Assembly: GCA_937127205.1 (NCBI GenBank)
Contig: CAKZLS010000221.1
Coordinates: 1-9,873 of the forward strand
DNA from: an uncultured Rhodospirillales bacterium
GTDB taxonomy: Bacteria; Pseudomonadota; Alphaproteobacteria; Rhodospirillales; Defluviicoccaceae
Reading direction: 5' to 3'
Length of the DNA: 9,873 bases
Shown here: in pieces, positions 6,496 to 9,873 of the stretch
Layout: each line of letters starts with the position of its first letter
Numbering within the stretch: the first letter of the stretch is position 1
Notes under the pieces: generated by a model
Seen by the model: only the letters and a program-made list of their open reading frames with translations
What the model was told of the DNA's origin: nothing
Database searches by the model: none
Translations under genes and position numbers: made by a program

Positions 6496-8387
6496 ACGAC
6501 CTGCTCCAAATCCGCGACCTCCGTGTAGCATTTAAAACCCAGGCTGGCACCATGCAGGCCGTGGACGGCGTCTCGTTCCGCCTGCGTCCCGGATCGACGG
6601 TGGCATTGGTGGGCGAATCCGGTTCGGGCAAATCGGTCACGGCCCAAGCTATCTTGGGCTTGCTGCCGCGCACCGCGCGCATTACCAGCGGCGAAATCTT
6701 GCTGGCGGACCCCGAACGGCCCGATCAGGCCCAGGATCTCGCACAGCTCGATCCCGACAGCCGCGCGTTCCGGGCGGTGCGTGGCGACCGCATCTCGATG
6801 ATCTTCCAGGAACCCATGACCTCGTTGTCACCGTTGCATACCGTCGGCAACCAAGTCAGCGAGGCGCTGTTCCTCCACCGCGACATCAGCGCCAAGAAAG
6901 GCTACGACCTGACCGTGGACATGCTGCGGCTGGTGGGCTTTCCCGATCCGGCGCGGGCGTACCAGACTTACCCGTTCGAGCTGTCGGGCGGGCTGCGGCA
7001 GAGGGCGATGATCGCCATGGCGCTGGTATGCCGACCGGCGCTGTTGATCGCCGACGAACCCAGCACCGCCCTCGACGTTACCATCCAGGCGCAAATCCTG
7101 AAACTGGTTCAGGACCTCCAGGCCGAGTTGGGCATGGCGCTGCTGATCATCACCCACGATCTTGGCGTCGTCGCCAACGTGGCGGAAGAGGTGGTGGTCA
7201 TGCATCGCGGCCAGGTGATGGAAAGCGGCATGCTGCGGGATTTGTTTGGCGACCCCCGGCACCCTTACCTTCGCGCCCTGCTCCGCGCCGTGCCGCACTT
7301 CGATATGAAACCCGGCGAGCGCTTGATGCCGGTCCGCGAAATCGCCTACCAGACCGGCCACCTCCTGAAACCGAGGACAGACGAGGCGGTGCCGCCGTCT
7401 GATTCCGAAATCCCGCTGCTGGAAGTCCAGAACCTCAATAAGAGTTTCACCACGCGCAAGCGATCCGGTTTTTTCAGAACCGAAACGGCGGATTCCGTCA
7501 AGGCCGTGGATGACGTGAACTTCCGAGTGGAGCGCGGCAGCTGCCTGGGACTGGTGGGTGAGAGCGGTTGCGGCAAAACCACGGTCAGCAAGATGATCAT
7601 GCGCGCCGTTGAAGCCGACTCCGGCCATGTGTTTTTCAACGACAACGGCCGGCGGATAGACCTTCTTAGTCTCGATAGCCGTGAATTGGTGCCCTTTCGT
7701 CGCCGCATCCAATATGTCTTCCAGGATCCGTTCAGCTCGTTGAACCCGCGAATGACCGTGTTCGACATCCTCAGCGAACCGCTGGTGATTCACGAAGTGG
7801 GCGATGCCCATTATCGGCGCGAGATGGTGGTCGAACTGTTGCGCCTGGTGGGGCTGGACCCGCGCCACCTGAACCGCTATCCCCACAGCTTCTCGGGCGG
7901 CCAACGTCAGCGCATCGGCATCGCCCGCTCATTGGCGCTCAGACCGGAGCTGCTTATCTGCGACGAGCCTGTGTCCGCCCTGGACGTCTCAGTGCAGGCG
8001 CAAATCCTCAATTTATTAAAAGATTTACAGGCGGAATTGGGGCTGACCTACCTGTTCATTTCCCATAATCTGGCGGTGATCGATTATATGGCCGATCGTA
8101 TCGCGGTGATGTGCGCCGGCCAGTTGGTGGAAGAGGCTCCGAGGGAAGTGTTGTTTAAAAATCCGGTTCATCCCTATACCAACGCCCTGCTCGCGGCGGT
8201 CCCCTACCCCGATCCCGATCGGCAGCTCGACCTCACGGCGTTGATGGACGGACGGGCATCGACACCGGAAGCCTGGCCGCCGCCGTTCAATACCAATGGC
8301 TCGGGCCCACCGCCGCTGTACGACCTCGGCGGCGGGCATTTCGTGCGAGCCCACTCGGCACCAAAAGTAGACGGGGAGATCGCTTGA
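6492..8387 (+). CDS. Fused double-ATPase subunit of a peptide-class ABC importer
   Basis: This 631-residue protein has two complete nucleotide-binding domains in tandem, as in YejF or a DppD-DppF fusion. Domain 1 has Walker A GESGSGKS (41-48), Q-loop FQEP (105-108), signature LSGGLRQR (164-171), Walker B LLIADEP (184-190) and switch His222. Domain 2 has GESGCGKT (356-363), Q-loop Gln411 in FQDP, signature FSGGQRQR (467-474), LLICDEP (487-493) and His525. HPYLRALL (257-264) and HPYTNALL (560-567) close each domain, as is typical of oligopeptide/dipeptide/nickel importers. Both catalytic sets look intact. A C-terminal extension of about 60 residues ends with a GGGHFVRAH-like segment, a feature I associate with alphaproteobacterial members. 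It would power uptake at the inner membrane with the downstream binding protein and permeases outside the window. It starts at TTG, overlapping the upstream stop. The substrate cannot be deduced from the ATPase. Confidence 0.93.
   Translation: MNDLLQIRDLRVAFKTQAGTMQAVDGVSFRLRPGSTVALVGESGSGKSVTAQAILGLLPRTARITSGEILLADPERPDQAQDLAQLDPDSRAFRAVRGDRISMIFQEPMTSLSPLHTVGNQVSEALFLHRDISAKKGYDLTVDMLRLVGFPDPARAYQTYPFELSGGLRQRAMIAMALVCRPALLIADEPSTALDVTIQAQILKLVQDLQAELGMALLIITHDLGVVANVAEEVVVMHRGQVMESGMLRDLFGDPRHPYLRALLRAVPHFDMKPGERLMPVREIAYQTGHLLKPRTDEAVPPSDSEIPLLEVQNLNKSFTTRKRSGFFRTETADSVKAVDDVNFRVERGSCLGLVGESGCGKTTVSKMIMRAVEADSGHVFFNDNGRRIDLLSLDSRELVPFRRRIQYVFQDPFSSLNPRMTVFDILSEPLVIHEVGDAHYRREMVVELLRLVGLDPRHLNRYPHSFSGGQRQRIGIARSLALRPELLICDEPVSALDVSVQAQILNLLKDLQAELGLTYLFISHNLAVIDYMADRIAVMCAGQLVEEAPREVLFKNPVHPYTNALLAAVPYPDPDRQLDLTALMDGRASTPEAWPPPFNTNGSGPPPLYDLGGGHFVRAHSAPKVDGEIA
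8373..8378 (+). promoter_or_regulatory. Ribosome binding site of the substrate-binding protein
   Basis: GGGGAG lies eight bases upstream of the ATG at 8387, within the 3' end of the ABC ATPase gene. It supports this start, which shares one base with the preceding TGA. Confidence 0.65.
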
Positions 8388-9873
8388 TGAAACGCGTTGC
8401 GCTCGCCATGGCCTGTATGGCGATCGTCGTGGTTCAGCCGTGGGTCGCCGCCGCCTACACGGAAGCACCCATGCTGGCGAAAGAAGTGGCTGCGGGCGAC
8501 CTGCCGCCGGTGGACCAGCGATTGCCGGATCCGCCTCGGGAGATCACCTTCGACCGGCCGGGAATGACTGTTGGCCGTTATGGCGGGACGCTGAAAATGC
8601 TCATGGGGCGCCCCAAAGACACCCGGATGATGGTGGTCTATGGATACGCCCGCCTGGTGGGATACGACACCGAATGGAACCTGGTTCCGGATATTCTCGA
8701 GAGCATCGATGTGGAAGAAGAGCGAGTCTTTACTCTTCATCTACGCAAAGGACACAAATGGTCCGACGGGCAACCGTTCACCGCGGAGGACTTCCGCTAC
8801 ACCTGGGAAGACATCCTCAATCACGATGAGCTATCGCACGGCTTGCCGCGCTACCTCAAAGTGGATGGCAAGCCCCCCGTTTTCGAAGTGATCGACGAAA
8901 CCACGGTTCGATACACCTGGGAAAAGGCCAATCCATTTTTCCTCCCGGCGTTGGCGGGAGCACGTCCCGAGTTCGTTTATGCGCCAGCGCACTACATGAA
9001 GCAGTTTCATATCGACCACACCGACCCTGACGCGCTCAAGCAACGCGTCGAGGCCGAGGGCCAGCGCGATTGGATCGCGCTTCATTTCCGCAAAGGTCAC
9101 CAGTATTACAACGACAATCCCGACTTGCCGACGCTTCAGCCCTGGGTGCTGCAAACCAAACCACCGTCCACCCGGTTCATCTTCGAACGCAACCCCTATT
9201 TCCATCGCGTGGACCCCGAAGGCCAACAGCTCCCGTACATCGACGAGGTGGCGTTTTCCATCGTCAGCACAAAGTTGATTCCGGCAAAGGCGGCGGCCGG
9301 CGAGGCCGAATTGCAGGCCCGCAACCTCAACTTCGAGAACTACCCGGTACTGAAGCGCGGCGAAGAGCGGAACGGCTACGACGTACACCTGTGGCGATCC
9401 GGGCGGGGATCGCAGTTGGCTCTCCTGCCCAATCAGAATGCGCTGGATCCCGAGTGGCGAAAGATCATCAGAGACCCGAAGTTCCGTCGCGCGCTATCGC
9501 TGGCCATCAATCGTGACGAGATCAACCAGGTCATCTACTTCGGGCTCGCCAAGCCGGGAAACAATACGGTTCTTCCGGAAAGTCCTCTGTTCAAACCGGA
9601 ATATGCCACCACTTGGGCCGAATACGACCCCGATCAGGCCAACAAGCTGCTCGACGACCTTGGCCTGACCGAGCGCGAGGGCAGCGGTATTCGTCTGCTT
9701 CCCGACGGCCGCCCCATGGATCTGATCGTCGAAACCGCGGGGGAGGATCCGTCACAGGTAGATATCCTTCAGCTTATTGCCGATCAGTGGCGCAAAATCG
9801 GCGTGCGAATGCATATCAAACCGGAACAGCGGGAGGTATTGCGCAACCGCGTATTCGTCGGCTCCGCGCTGAT
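8387..9873 (+). CDS. Family 5 extracellular substrate-binding protein (partial, runs off the end)
   Basis: The frame is open for 495 codons to the window edge with no stop. The N-terminus has basic MKR, a hydrophobic core to about residue 22 and a likely signal peptidase I site after AAA (about 23), so the protein should be periplasmic. MLAKEVAAGDLPPVDQRLP (29-47) followed by VGRYGGTL (62-69) is the opening of the large peptide-class binding proteins. The SBP_bac_5 core follows: LVPDILESIDV (99-109), FTLHLRKGHKWSDGQPFTAED (from 115), and later FRRALSLAINRDEI (367-379) with YDPDQANKLLDDLGL (413-427). Family members bind peptides, but also oligosaccharides, opines or nickel. Members with this opening usually exceed 600 residues, so perhaps 100-200 are missing. 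It pairs with the preceding ATPase. Given the upstream glycan genes, an oligosaccharide or glycopeptide cargo deserves consideration, but this is inference. Confidence 0.9.
   Translation, partial: MKRVALAMACMAIVVVQPWVAAAYTEAPMLAKEVAAGDLPPVDQRLPDPPREITFDRPGMTVGRYGGTLKMLMGRPKDTRMMVVYGYARLVGYDTEWNLVPDILESIDVEEERVFTLHLRKGHKWSDGQPFTAEDFRYTWEDILNHDELSHGLPRYLKVDGKPPVFEVIDETTVRYTWEKANPFFLPALAGARPEFVYAPAHYMKQFHIDHTDPDALKQRVEAEGQRDWIALHFRKGHQYYNDNPDLPTLQPWVLQTKPPSTRFIFERNPYFHRVDPEGQQLPYIDEVAFSIVSTKLIPAKAAAGEAELQARNLNFENYPVLKRGEERNGYDVHLWRSGRGSQLALLPNQNALDPEWRKIIRDPKFRRALSLAINRDEINQVIYFGLAKPGNNTVLPESPLFKPEYATTWAEYDPDQANKLLDDLGLTEREGSGIRLLPDGRPMDLIVETAGEDPSQVDILQLIADQWRKIGVRMHIKPEQREVLRNRVFVGSAL

Noticed and set aside
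6828..7904. 358-codon open frame on the - strand opposite the ABC ATPase
   Set aside because: The His/Gln/Ala-rich translation is typical of a shadow frame, and the + strand carries both complete ATPase domains.
8402..8416. Possible lipobox ending at Cys10 of the binding protein
   Set aside because: The residues before Cys10 (AMA) do not fit a lipobox well and the Cys is too close to the N-terminus. An ordinary signal peptidase I site near residue 23 is a better fit.
1..9873. CRISPR arrays, tRNA or rRNA genes, insertion sequences, attachment sites
   Set aside because: I saw no regularly spaced repeats, RNA-gene signatures, transposase-like proteins or terminal inverted repeats on either strand.

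Overview
The window is a GC-rich (roughly 60-65% by eye) bacterial segment in which every supported gene lies on the + strand. It looks proteobacterial, most likely alphaproteobacterial. That is an inference from the remains of a VPLPA/PEP-CTERM-type sorting signal at the left edge, the character of the glycosyltransferases, and the fused double-ATPase peptide-class ABC protein paired with a large family 5 binding protein. I cannot name the species.

Layout. Positions 1-89 are the last 28 codons of a gene ending in a VPLPA/PEP-CTERM-like sorting tail. A good intrinsic terminator follows at 159-187. A non-coding leader (about 188-353) precedes a long co-directional cluster with no clear internal terminator, which runs off the right edge. 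Its genes are: (1) MurG/COG4671-like GT-B glycosyltransferase, 354-1577; (2) GT4 glycosyltransferase, 1636-2904; (3) second GT4 glycosyltransferase, 2877-4034; (4) second COG4671-like glycosyltransferase, 4031-5188; (5) divergent CE4-type polysaccharide deacetylase-like protein, 5201-5956; (6) small two-helix membrane protein with a possible PH-like domain, 5953-6495; (7) fused two-domain ABC ATPase of the oligopeptide/dipeptide class, 6492-8387; (8) periplasmic family 5 substrate-binding protein, 8387 to beyond the window end (495 codons visible).

From gene 2 onward the genes overlap by 1-28 bp, apart from one 12-bp gap, so the glycan enzymes and the ABC importer are probably co-transcribed and translationally coupled. 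The four transferases are arranged symmetrically (COG4671-like, GT4, GT4, COG4671-like). Together with the deacetylase-like protein they suggest assembly and trimming of a specific cell-surface or secreted glycan. The importer could take up a related oligosaccharide, glycopeptide or peptide. No flippase, polymerase or glycan exporter is visible. The ABC permeases are also absent and would be expected just beyond 9873.

The biosynthesis-plus-import combination is the most interesting aspect of the window. Its substrate, and whether the two halves share a function, cannot be settled from this sequence alone.
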